From Paratrimastix pyriformis (taxonomy: Eukaryota; Preaxostyla; Paratrimastigidae), in assembly GCA_027972325.1 (NCBI GenBank), contig JAPMOS010000321.1:1-28774 (forward strand): a stretch of DNA of 28,774 bases, given 5' to 3'. Below, piece by piece: positions 17,125-25,664 of this stretch; the stretch's first letter is position 1, and each line of letters opens with the position of its first letter. The translations under genes were made by a program, and so were the position numbers. The notes under the pieces are model-generated. The model searched no databases, had not been told where the DNA came from, and was given only the letters and a program-made list of their open reading frames with translations.

Positions 17125-17295
17125 ATGAATTGTGATAAGCATCCAGTTAAGATTGATAGGGCGCTATTTGAACTCCTACAGGAGTTGATTAAGCTTCATG
17201 GTGATGAATATTTCACTGTTACAATAACTAAGAAGAAAGGAGATGAGAGTGACGATTCCACAACAATAGTGTATGAAAATGAATATTTCCATTAA
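17125..17295 (+). CDS. small acidic hypothetical protein, 56 aa
   Basis: An intact short frame from the ATG at 17,125, beginning MNCDKHPVKIDRALFELLQE and ending TTIVYENEYFH. It is mildly acidic with a predicted N-terminal helix followed by beta-like sequence (EYFTVTITKKKGD). I do not recognise it. The strong promoter block immediately upstream, and its place between the terminal repeat and the integrase, suggest a real early gene. It is convergent with the integrase: their ends overlap by a few bases. Confidence 0.5.
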   Translation: MNCDKHPVKIDRALFELLQELIKLHGDEYFTVTITKKKGDESDDSTTIVYENEYFH

Positions 17296-18327
17296 CGGAG
17301 CTTCATATCATGCATTATATTATCTGTGTCAATACCTTCTCGAGTCAGTCTTCGTTTGACGAGTCTTTTCTTCTTTGTGTCATCAATCTTCTTGACAGCT
17401 TTTTCAGTGCTCTCCTTCTCGATGATTTCACCAACCTTCTTCAACTCATATTGTTTGTAGTGTTTTTTCAACAGTTCTCCAGACTTCAGGTTCTTGAGAA
17501 CATACTTTTTACCATCGAATGAGTCAATGATATAGACAGCGAGAGAATACTTTACTTCATCACCTTTAGCGAATGCTTTGAGCTTTCGAACAGCACGAAC
17601 ATGGTCACCAATATTATAAATACGTTCTATTTGAGTGACTGATTGTTTGTTTGTATCATGGTTGTTGAACACATTATAAGGTGTTGCTTTAATGGTTCTG
17701 TGGTAATCATTGTTGTAAGAAGATACCAAATCAGGAAGAACTTTAGTCCAATCGGAGTCACCAGAAGAGAGACGCCAACGTTGTAGTTTGAGAGCAATTG
17801 TACGATTGAATCGTTCAACAATACTATTCTTATTGATTTCTTCAGGGTCACTGAAATGAGCCACAACATGATTATCAGTCATCCATTTGACATATTGTTT
17901 AGCTTGGAATTCATTGTCACAGTTGATGTTTTCAGGAGTACCTTTTAAGTCATCATGGAAGATACTTTTAATTGCTTTGAGAACCTCAGTGGGCTTTCTT
18001 GTTTTAAGTGGACGACAGGCAGCATAACGAGAGTACACATCAATAACACAGAGGATGTTCTCGAATCCAGTTCTCGTCTTAAAACGATCATAGATGATGA
18101 TATCCATCTGAACACATGCGAGAGCAGTATGAGCCACAATCGTGTTGAACTTTTTTGGGTTTTCTATCTTCTTTCATGATTTGATAATCAGGTGTCTTAT
18201 TTAGCACGTTTTGGACAGCATCTAAGGTGATTTTCTTGTCATCTTGTTTGAGTTTTCGATACAATTTAGGAGCAGAAACAAAGCCCGTTTTAGGATTGCT
18301 ATAAGCATTTTGAATGGTCTTTTCCAT
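17292..18327 (-). pseudogene. rve-family integrase of the Polinton
   Basis: A retroviral-type DDE integrase, which inserts the element into host DNA. The N-terminal part, from the ATG at 18,327, shows the Polinton-type opening MEKTIQNAYSNPKTGFVSAP followed by a helical region. The catalytic core has Asp in QMDIIIYD, Asp in NINCDNEFQ and Glu in NSIVERFNRT with the expected spacing. NDYHRTIKATPYNVF is the typical core end. A C-terminal SH3/chromo-like segment (YNIGDHVRAVRK, YIIDSFDGKKYVLKNL) and a basic tail (KKRLVKRRLTREG) follow. It is carried in two overlapping frames with about one break. It diverges from the polymerase with about 70 bases between them, the usual Polinton arrangement at one end. 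Confidence 0.9.
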
Positions 18328-18396
18328 TAGTATAATGAAGTTATAAAATTAAAAGTGACTTAGAGAAACCTTAAATTTATAGATTAATAAAATATT

Positions 18397-21300
18397 ATGA
18401 AAAAAATTTTATCTCACACTACTATAGACATGACAACTAAAACCGCAAATCCATTTGTTGCATTTGATGGACTCTCAGATGAAGAGGCGAAGAAGTTGTT
18501 CGAAGAATACATAAATAAACGGCAGGCAACGTCACCAAAACAGGAAAAGAAGGAAAAGAAAGAAAAGAAAGAAGTGAAGATTGCACAAGAAGAAGTTATT
18601 GATGTAGATGCCTTATCAACAAAAGGAGCAGAAAACGTCGAAGATGAGTTTGGAAAAATAGCACAATATGAAGTGGTAGAATGCAAAAAAGCTATGAAAG
18701 GTTTCATGAAGAACTATTCTATTATGAACCATGGAAAGATCGAGGCAACTGACTACAAACAAAGTGTCGAGAGGTGTTTTGTGGACACTGAAGGAATGAT
18801 AAAAAAGATATTATATGAAGAGATGAAGGGAGGACAGTTCAAACTGAACATCGTGTTGAAATGTCAGTTCACCAAAGAAGACAAGTCAATGTATGGACAC
18901 TTTTCATCAGGCAGCATTCGAATTCTCGGTAAGAAAGACATTGAAGAAGGAATTGGGAATGCAGTGTCGAGAATCCAAGAGCTCGTGGACAATTTTGTTA
19001 ACAATGGAAGTGCATGGGTCCTAAAACGTATTGAGAATGTGTTTTTGAATGTAGCCTCATACAAGCCAATGCGTGGAAGCAGTTACATTGAATTACCAGA
19101 GGTATTGAACCAGAAGAAAGCATTGATAAATATTCAGAATGATGACAATGAGTGTTTTAAATGGAGTGTTTTAGCAACATTGCATCCAGTTGATGTGCAT
19201 CCGGAGAGAGTGAAGCAATACATGAAGTATGACAATGAGCTCGACTTTAAGGGCATTCATTTTCCAATGGAAATTGACAGTATACCACGATTTGAAGCTA
19301 AAAATAACATAGCCATCAATGTGATCGAGCATCATATCACAACAAAAAAGGTTAAGAAGGAGAAGAAGACATCAGTTGTCTTCAATCCATTGTATGTCTC
19401 ACCAATTTGGAATACGGCTAAAACAGTAGTCAATATGCTACGTATAACAGAGCTCGATGAGAATACAGAGGTGATGAAAGGAGAAGGATGTGAGAAGACA
19501 GAAACCAACTCACATTATGTGTTGATTAAAGATTTGTCTCGTCTCTTAAGTTCAAGCCAGAACAGTCACAATGGAAAAAAGTATTTTTGTCTGAACTGTA
19601 TGCATGGATTTTGGAATGAAAGCCTGTTGCAAAGGCATAAACCAGTGTGCTATGAGCATGAATGTTGTCAAGCATGGTTACCAATAGAAGAAGATGCTCA
19701 TGTCGAATTCAAGCATATATCAAAATCAGTGAAGCAACCTTTTGCGATTTATGCAGATTTCGAAGCACTCACAACACCAATTGATGATGATGACGATGAG
19801 AAAAAAATAAAAGCAGCATATCAGCACCATAATGTGTGTTCATATGCATACAAAGTTGTCAGTAATTATCCAGAGTTTGAGAGACCAATACAATTGTATC
19901 GTGGTGAAGGAGCAGTTGAGCATTTCTTAAAATCCATCATCGAAGAGCGTAAAACGATACTGAAGATAGTCAAAAGGAACTGTGAGATGAACTTATCGAA
20001 GGAACAACAAAAAGAGTTTGATAAAGCCACTGTGTGTCATATTTGTGGACGAGAGATTGAAGATGAATCAGATAAAGTGAGAGACCATGATCATATTACG
20101 GGTGAATATCGAGGGGCAGCACATAATGGATGTAACTTATTATTCAGTCTGAAGAATTACAAGGTACCAGTTTTCTTTCACAATCTAAAGGGTTATGATT
20201 CTCACCTCTTAATGCAAGAAATAGGGAACTTTAGTGAGAAAATTACATGCTTAGCATTGACTGAAGAGAAGTATCTGTCGTTCTCGATGGATGGAAATAT
20301 AGAGTTCAAAGACAGTTTTGCATTCATGACAGAATCATTGGATAAATTATCAGAGAACTTAGGGAAGAACAACTACGATGATTTTATCAGAACAAAAGCA
20401 GATTGGGAAGGAATCAGTGAAGAGAACCTGAAACTTTTATGCCAGAAGGGTGTTTATCCATATGACTATTTGAACACAATGGAGAAGTTCGATGAGACTG
20501 AATTGCCACCAAAGGAAGCATTTTACAGTAAACTAAACGATAAAGCCATATCTGATGAAGATTATGCACATGCACAGACAGTATGGAACACATTTGAATG
20601 TGAAACGTTAGGTGATTATCATGACATATACCTTAAAACTGATGTGTTACTATTAGCAGATGTCTTCGAAAAGTTTCGTAGCATGTGTATAAAAAATTAC
20701 GGGCTCGATCCGGTATGTTACGTGTCATTACCAGCAATGTCATGGGATGCGGCACTGAAGCGTTCGAAGGTGGAGTTAGACTTATTTAATGACACACAAA
20801 TGGACATGCATTTGTTTATTGAGAAGGGTATTCGAGGAGGGATTTCAATGATAACGAACAGATATTGTCAAGCCAACAACAAGTACATGAAGACATACAA
20901 CAAAGAGGGCAAAACGGTGTACATTCTGTATCTCGATGCTAACAACCTTTACGGCAAAGCAATGAGTTATAGACTACCAACGACTGATTTTCAATGGGAA
21001 AAGAACGTAAGCAAGTTCACGAAGAGCAAGATAATGTCATTAGACAAGAATGGAGATAGAGGCTACATATTAGAAGTGGATTTATCATATCCAAAAGAAC
21101 TACATGACATGCACAATGATTATCCATTAGCACCATGCAAGAAGGTTGTAGAAGATGAAAAGTTATCTGAATACCAGAAGTTGTTGAAGACGAATTTAAG
21201 CCTAAAGCAGGCAAAAGTTGAGAAGTTGATTTGTGATTTTGAAGACAAGACTGATTATGTTGTGCATTATCGTGCACTCCAGCTATATTTGAGTTTAGGA

Positions 21301-22032
21301 ATGGAACTGAAAGCAGTCAAAAGAGTGATGAGTTTTAAACAAGATGATTGGTTAGAAGACTACATAGGATTCAATACCAACGAGCGTTCAAAAACAAAGA
21401 ATGAATTCGAGAAGGCACTATTCAAATTAGCCAACAATGCAGTCTTTGGAAAAACCATGCAGAACAATCGTTCTCACATCAACTTTACACTAACATCCAG
21501 TGAGGAGAAGGCACGTAAGCTCGTAGCCAAGCCAAATTATGAGAAGACAGTGATATTTGGAGATAAACTCGTAGGCATACATGCAAGACAGACATCAGTC
21601 AAATTGAACATGCCAATAGCAGTTGGGCAATCAATATTAGACTTATCCAAGATGCACATGTATGACTTTTACTACAACACACTCAAAGCAAAGTATGGAG
21701 ACAAAGTCAAATTGCTATTCACAGATACTGACAGTTTATGTGTTGCAGTGGAGACAGAAGACATATATGAAGATATGAAAGAATTTGAAGACGAACTCGA
21801 TACATCCAATTATCCAGAGGACAATGCGCTATTCAGCGAAAAGAACATTGCCAAGATTGGAAAGTTCAAGGATGAAGCCAAAGGCAAGCAAATCATAGAG
21901 TTCTGTGGATTACGTTCGAAGATGTATTCATATGTCATAGAAGGTGATGAAGAGAAGCATGCCAAATGCAAAGGTGTGAAGAAGTCAGCAATTAAACAGG
22001 AATTATCACACAAAGGTTCATGGACTGTTTGA
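18397..22032 (+). CDS. protein-primed family B DNA polymerase (Polinton pPolB)
   Basis: A single long frame of 1,211 residues. The N-terminal 75 residues are lysine/glutamate-rich. A zinc-finger pattern (CLNCMHGFWNESLLQRH...C) is near residues 398-418. Exonuclease motifs follow: YADFEAL (about 452), FHNLKGYDSHLL (about 594) and YLKTDVLLLADVF (about 745). Between the first two sits an endonuclease VII-like zinc cluster, CHICGREI...DHDHITGEYRG...HNGCN (about 546-585). Polymerase motif A is LDANNLYG (about 846), motif B KLANNAVFGKT (about 1,010) and motif C FTDTDSL (about 1,108). All belong to DNA_pol_B_2 polymerases of Polintons, which replicate the element from protein-primed ends. The frame ends slightly short of family length; overall about one break. 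Divergent from the integrase. Confidence 0.93.
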   Translation: MKKILSHTTIDMTTKTANPFVAFDGLSDEEAKKLFEEYINKRQATSPKQEKKEKKEKKEVKIAQEEVIDVDALSTKGAENVEDEFGKIAQYEVVECKKAMKGFMKNYSIMNHGKIEATDYKQSVERCFVDTEGMIKKILYEEMKGGQFKLNIVLKCQFTKEDKSMYGHFSSGSIRILGKKDIEEGIGNAVSRIQELVDNFVNNGSAWVLKRIENVFLNVASYKPMRGSSYIELPEVLNQKKALINIQNDDNECFKWSVLATLHPVDVHPERVKQYMKYDNELDFKGIHFPMEIDSIPRFEAKNNIAINVIEHHITTKKVKKEKKTSVVFNPLYVSPIWNTAKTVVNMLRITELDENTEVMKGEGCEKTETNSHYVLIKDLSRLLSSSQNSHNGKKYFCLNCMHGFWNESLLQRHKPVCYEHECCQAWLPIEEDAHVEFKHISKSVKQPFAIYADFEALTTPIDDDDDEKKIKAAYQHHNVCSYAYKVVSNYPEFERPIQLYRGEGAVEHFLKSIIEERKTILKIVKRNCEMNLSKEQQKEFDKATVCHICGREIEDESDKVRDHDHITGEYRGAAHNGCNLLFSLKNYKVPVFFHNLKGYDSHLLMQEIGNFSEKITCLALTEEKYLSFSMDGNIEFKDSFAFMTESLDKLSENLGKNNYDDFIRTKADWEGISEENLKLLCQKGVYPYDYLNTMEKFDETELPPKEAFYSKLNDKAISDEDYAHAQTVWNTFECETLGDYHDIYLKTDVLLLADVFEKFRSMCIKNYGLDPVCYVSLPAMSWDAALKRSKVELDLFNDTQMDMHLFIEKGIRGGISMITNRYCQANNKYMKTYNKEGKTVYILYLDANNLYGKAMSYRLPTTDFQWEKNVSKFTKSKIMSLDKNGDRGYILEVDLSYPKELHDMHNDYPLAPCKKVVEDEKLSEYQKLLKTNLSLKQAKVEKLICDFEDKTDYVVHYRALQLYLSLGMELKAVKRVMSFKQDDWLEDYIGFNTNERSKTKNEFEKALFKLANNAVFGKTMQNNRSHINFTLTSSEEKARKLVAKPNYEKTVIFGDKLVGIHARQTSVKLNMPIAVGQSILDLSKMHMYDFYYNTLKAKYGDKVKLLFTDTDSLCVAVETEDIYEDMKEFEDELDTSNYPEDNALFSEKNIAKIGKFKDEAKGKQIIEFCGLRSKMYSYVIEGDEEKHAKCKGVKKSAIKQELSHKGSWTV

Positions 22033-22067
22033 ACTCAGAATGTCTGAAGCCAAAACGCAAACAGAAT

Positions 22068-22150
22068 GATGAAGAGATTGATGAAGAGATTGACGAAGAG
22101 ATGAAGAAAAGAATGAAGAGATGGAGAAAAGAATGATGAAGAGATTGATA
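22068..22150. repeat. GAAGAGAT-rich simple repeat
   Basis: Imperfect tandem words of GATGAAGAGATTGA and GAGAAAAGAATGA type lie just behind the long polymerase frame. Simple-sequence expansion of this kind is a common slippage product. Confidence 0.6.
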
Positions 22151-22351
22151 AGGCACATCCTAAGGTGAAGTTCTGTGCAATTCAAAGCAAATATCACCAA
22201 CTCTATGCAGTATCAGTGAACAAGTTTGCATTGTGCTCTTATGATGATAAAAGGTATCTCAGAAACAAGACTGATAGTTACGCTTATGGACATTACCGGA
22301 TTAAAATGGAGCAATCGAAGACTAAGTGAAATTTTATCAGCGTTCATTATT

Positions 22352-22558
22352 ATGGAACCATATCAACAGTCAACATTTGACAAGATGAATGCTAAACTGA
22401 CATCAATTGAACGCTCAATGAAAGACATAACCAACCTATTAGAAGCATTATTAGAAGAAACTGTAGTGTATGGAGAGTTACAGAAACAGGGCAGAGAGCA
22501 AAGCAGGAGATACAATTTGGAAGCACCATCCGAAAATCAAAAAATGAAAGTGACTTAA
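22352..22558 (+). CDS. small helical hypothetical protein, 68 aa
   Basis: The frame is open further upstream, but the ATG at 22,352 (MEPYQQSTFDKMNAKLTSIE) gives a sensible product. It is almost entirely helical with heptad spacing (MNAKLTSIERSMKDITNLLEALLEE) and a charged tail. This looks like a small coiled-coil protein. No family recognised. It lies between the polymerase and the GIY-YIG module, on the same strand. The upstream part of the frame overlaps sequence that looks like the polymerase end, so the shorter form is preferred. Confidence 0.45.
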   Translation: MEPYQQSTFDKMNAKLTSIERSMKDITNLLEALLEETVVYGELQKQGREQSRRYNLEAPSENQKMKVT

Positions 22559-22567
22559 ATACAGTTG

Positions 22568-22597
22568 AAATATTATCTAATACTATAGTATAGTAAA
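22568..22597 (+). promoter_or_regulatory. promoter block before GIY-YIG module
   Basis: AAATATTATCTAATAC, TATAGTATAG, TAAA then ATG at 22,598. It is closely similar to the block at 17,093 and to those of the left PLV. Confidence 0.58.
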
Positions 22598-23286
22598 ATG
22601 AAATACTACATATATAAGATAGTCAACACTGTTGAGCCGAATGAATTGTATATAGGTTCAACTAAGAACATCCGTTCGAGATGGGCAGTGCATAAAACAC
22701 ATGTCAAGAGTGGATGCACACATATGCTTTACAGCAGAATGAGAGAGGTAGGAGTTGACAAGTTCACCATTGAAGAAATTGAAGCAATTTGTGATTGTGA
22801 GAACATTAAAGAGATAGAAGAGAAATACATCAAAGAATACACAGAAAAGGGATTCAAGATGTTGAACATGATTAAAGCATGCCGAACTGAAGATGAGCGC
22901 AAAGAATATCAACAGGAGAAATACAAGAAGACCTTTGCAAAGATTTGTCGAACTATAAGCCGAGAGAATACAAGAAGAAGGAGAAATATGTGAAAGGAGC
23001 AAGGACTCAAGTAATAGTGACAAATAAGACAGATGGTACGAAAACAATATACAAGTCACTATATGCATGCAGTGTAGCATTGAAATTGAATCCAAATCAG
23101 GTTAAACAAAGATGTGAGAGCAGTTTTACGTTTGATGACCTCGTATTTGAGTATGGAGAGTCAAAGAAGCTCTTACCTCCACAACTCAGGAAGACATTGA
23201 ACAGTTTGCAGTCATCAATTACCTACTTAGGCATTTCAGCTAAGACGAACAAAGAGCAATACAAGCAAATGCTTTTGATAAGATAA
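22598..23286 (+). pseudogene. GIY-YIG endonuclease module with NUMOD-like tail
   Basis: The N-terminal domain has the GIY-YIG hallmark as YYIYKIVN followed by LYIGSTKNIRSRWAVHK, the catalytic Arg-containing helix. Further conserved positions include FTIEEIE and the Glu-rich helix IKEIEEKYI. The C-terminal part holds a NUMOD-like DNA-binding helix region (TKTIYKSLYACSVALKLNPN) with an ending FTFDDLVFEYGE, the pattern of nuclease-associated modular DNA-binding repeats. GIY-YIG nucleases occur in some Polintons and large DNA viruses, where they may act in recombination, repair or homing. It is carried in two overlapping frames with about one or two breaks. It has its own promoter block. Confidence 0.8.
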
Positions 23287-24199
23287 AAACCATAAGAAGA
23301 TACAGAAGGAAGATAAGGATGCTCTTTATGAGTATCTCATTGATTTCTGAGTTGTTTTGTTTCAATTTTAGCTAATATATCCAATGGATATGTTACTTTT
23401 GATGAATTTGAGTAGATATGGCACCAAGAAGAGGCAAAAATGAGAAAGTAGTGATTTTTAGATACAGGCTCAAGATGAGCAAAATTTCAATCAGGATCAC
23501 TGAAGGCTCAGCAAAGTGACATGAAATAATGCCTATAGCTCAAATTATTTTATAAAAATGGCTTAAAGAATTATGAAATATAGTAATTATGGAGTAGTAC
23601 CACATAAAGGTGCTATTCTATCAACCATATACATGCAATGAATGGTAGCACCATTCATTCGAATGCACATCTGTGTGCATTGAATGGTTGGATGTTTTGA
23701 TGAGAAGCCATGCAGTGATTAAATAATGACGGGAACACATTCAGATATCAATTGTGTTTCGCAGCGTTGTTTTCTCATGAATTGAGCTTAGCATCAAATG
23801 AATTTTGTTCAAATAGAACCGGAAGCACTGATAAGCGCTAAAAGTGTTTCGCAGGCTATCACTGAACAGAATACATCCATGGAATCATGTAAGTTGCTTA
23901 GAAGGCAAAAAGTACCAATATGAAGAGCAGTAACGGTAACATAGTTTCAGTTACGTGTGAACTTACAGTTCATATCGTCCGTGCTTTTTTGCACGTCACT
24001 ACGAACCCGGGATTTCAAGTGACCACAAATCCTTCCGCCCGAGAGTATCGTAGCGAACAACTATTGTTACGCAGCATTGCTTTTCAAGTGTACTTTTTAG
24101 CCTTTGCAGTGTTTAATATGTGGATGCTTAAGTTCAAGCAGCCACTCCATTTTAACTTTTGTCGTTTTTGATTTAATATAATCTATTGTTATATTAATC
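23287..24199. other. long non-coding gap in the Polinton with inverted repeats
   Basis: No supported gene across about 900 bases. It holds a cluster of nested palindromes (23,623-23,689) and a compact hairpin CGTGC-TTTTTT-GCACG (about 23,980-23,995). A locally more GC-rich segment at about 23,920-24,110 (CTACGAACCCGGGATTTC) stands out from the AT-rich surroundings and could be a small insertion. An open frame at 23,920-24,171 shows no domain and is not called. Confidence 0.5.
23623..23689. repeat. nested palindromes
   Basis: AACCAT at the left edge pairs with the right edge ATGGTT. Inside, CAATGAATGG pairs with CCATTCATT, and AATGCACA pairs with TGTGCATT around TCTG. The segment can adopt alternative hairpins of two to three stems, unusual in an otherwise featureless stretch. 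Confidence 0.6.
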
Positions 24200-24715
24200 A
24201 TGAAGGAGATGGATGAGAAAGCAGAGAGAAAGCGTCTGATGCAGTTATCATTGGACTTATATAGACAGGAAGTTGAGAAGGAACCAAAAGAACCAGAATG
24301 GAAGTGTTGTGATAAACCCGATGCAGTTACAACACCAGAAGGTTTAAATGTCTGTCAGAACTGTGGATGTGTATTAGAGACGCCATTTGTATGTAATTTT
24401 CAGGAAGAGCGAGCAGCACGAAATAAGTCACATTATGTGCCATATAAACCATCGAATTATTTCAACCAGGTGTTTAGCAAGGTGGTACATTATCAGATAG
24501 CACCAACAGTCAGGGAAAGCATGAAGAGACAGTTTGCTAAGATAAAAGACAGGTTAGCCATCAGTAAGTATAGAATGAATTACAAGTTCATCATATACAA
24601 ATTATTACAGGCTAATGGTATTGAAGATAAGAAGTTATACAAAAGAATTTGTGTCAATCGAGAGTTCATAAAGAAGTATGAGAAGAAGTGGAATGAGCTT
24701 AAATTAGGGAGTTAA
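24200..24715 (+). CDS. probable VLTF3-like late transcription factor
   Basis: An intact 171-residue frame from the ATG at 24,200. A zinc ribbon is formed by CC near residues 34-35 and CQNCG near residues 50-54. After a variable segment comes SHYVPYKPSNYFNQVFSKV, which resembles the YKRInHFnewl motif of poxvirus VLTF3 (A2L) homologues. IAPTVRESMKRQFAKI and MNYKFIIYKLLQANGI follow, which correspond to the helical region where VLTF3 has IPxxVxxxI and LLKKLGL. VLTF3-like proteins switch on late genes in large nucleocytoplasmic viruses. A general TFIIB-type zinc ribbon protein is the alternative. Its stop overlaps the end of the convergent gene by 4 bases. TAATCTATTGTTATATTA upstream resembles the element's promoter words. 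Confidence 0.6.
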   Translation: MKEMDEKAERKRLMQLSLDLYRQEVEKEPKEPEWKCCDKPDAVTTPEGLNVCQNCGCVLETPFVCNFQEERAARNKSHYVPYKPSNYFNQVFSKVVHYQIAPTVRESMKRQFAKIKDRLAISKYRMNYKFIIYKLLQANGIEDKKLYKRICVNREFIKKYEKKWNELKLGS

Positions 24716-25629
24716 GCGGTGAGTGATTTCATCGACATAAGATTTGACACTTGACGAAGCAATGTGCTTTTATCGAGGACTTTTGTATTGGTGATGATGC
24801 CGGAAATAGATGTAGCGATGTTAGATACAGTTTCAGATGCATCAGGAAGCATTAAACTGAGTTCATACTTATTGGTTGACACGACAGTCTTATCATTCTT
24901 TACGACATACAGCTCGAAGTACCGGATGAACTTATAGATAATGTTGTTGTATTTCACATTCATCACACAGATATCAATAATGTTGTTTGCTTTGATAGCT
25001 TGTAGTATTAAATCGTAGGTGATGCCATTATACTTATCATTTTGATATACAACGCTCCACATTTTGATAAAGCCGAGCCATTCATTTTCGAAATTTTGCA
25101 TCCGTTCAGTCACCTTTTTCTTTAGGATACCCCAGCATGAATTGACAGATGATTCATACTTGTTGATGTAACGTTTCATCTTTTGTATCTCATCGACGAG
25201 TCCACTATTTTGTGATACATCACACACGACAGATTCAACGAGCAGCTTATCGAGTTTGTATTTAAACACCTCCTCAATGAATCCACCGAGTTCAGCCATG
25301 GAATCCACATCGTCATCGAACTGTAAGTCGCGCCCGGAATTGTTCAGAAGAGGGTAAATCCATTTCATGTAACGCTCAAATGATTGGAAAATGACAGGTT
25401 GTTTGAACACATCAGATAACTCATACCATTCTTTCTTAATGAACACAGTTTGTCCACTGTCGAATCTTATCTTCACAACATTCTGTGCTAAGCTTTCATC
25501 TTGTTTAGCAATAGCATCATCATAAGGCGTTAGAATCACTTTGTTAGGGTGATGTAGTTCTTGAAGAGTATCATTTAGTTGATTTTCATTCACAGTTTCA
25601 ACTGTTCTGTGCATGGTTGTCAATACCAT
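24712..25629 (-). CDS. hypothetical Polinton protein, 305 aa
   Basis: An intact frame from the ATG at 25,629 (MVLTTMHRTVETVNENQ). No family recognised. Residues about 45-75 are beta-like (VVKIRFDSGQTVFIKKEWYE), and the middle is helical and aromatic (FQSFERYMKWIYPLL). A further helix pair follows (DEIQKMKRYINKYESSVNS), and the C-terminal third has short beta segments and a Ser/Thr-rich region (SETVSNIATSISGIITNTK). There is no signal peptide or membrane segment. It is the last gene of a minus-strand block of three, converging on the VLTF3-like gene. The position suggests a structural or assembly role, but this cannot be shown. Confidence 0.6.
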   Translation of the reverse strand: MVLTTMHRTVETVNENQLNDTLQELHHPNKVILTPYDDAIAKQDESLAQNVVKIRFDSGQTVFIKKEWYELSDVFKQPVIFQSFERYMKWIYPLLNNSGRDLQFDDDVDSMAELGGFIEEVFKYKLDKLLVESVVCDVSQNSGLVDEIQKMKRYINKYESSVNSCWGILKKKVTERMQNFENEWLGFIKMWSVVYQNDKYNGITYDLILQAIKANNIIDICVMNVKYNNIIYKFIRYFELYVVKNDKTVVSTNKYELSLMLPDASETVSNIATSISGIITNTKVLDKSTLLRQVSNLMSMKSLTA

Positions 25630-25664
25630 ACAAATAGAAATTCTTACTTTTGCAATGAATGGTA

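Noticed and set aside
23995-24015. Possible tRNA or SINE B-box (reverse of ACGAACCCGGG)
   Set aside because: The reverse complement reads GGGTTCGTAGT, which lacks the expected trailing CC, and no A-box or cloverleaf could be found nearby.
23920-24171. 83-codon plus-strand frame
   Set aside because: Starts by chance in the GC-richer patch, shows no domain and has no promoter block of the element type; kept only as a compositional oddity.
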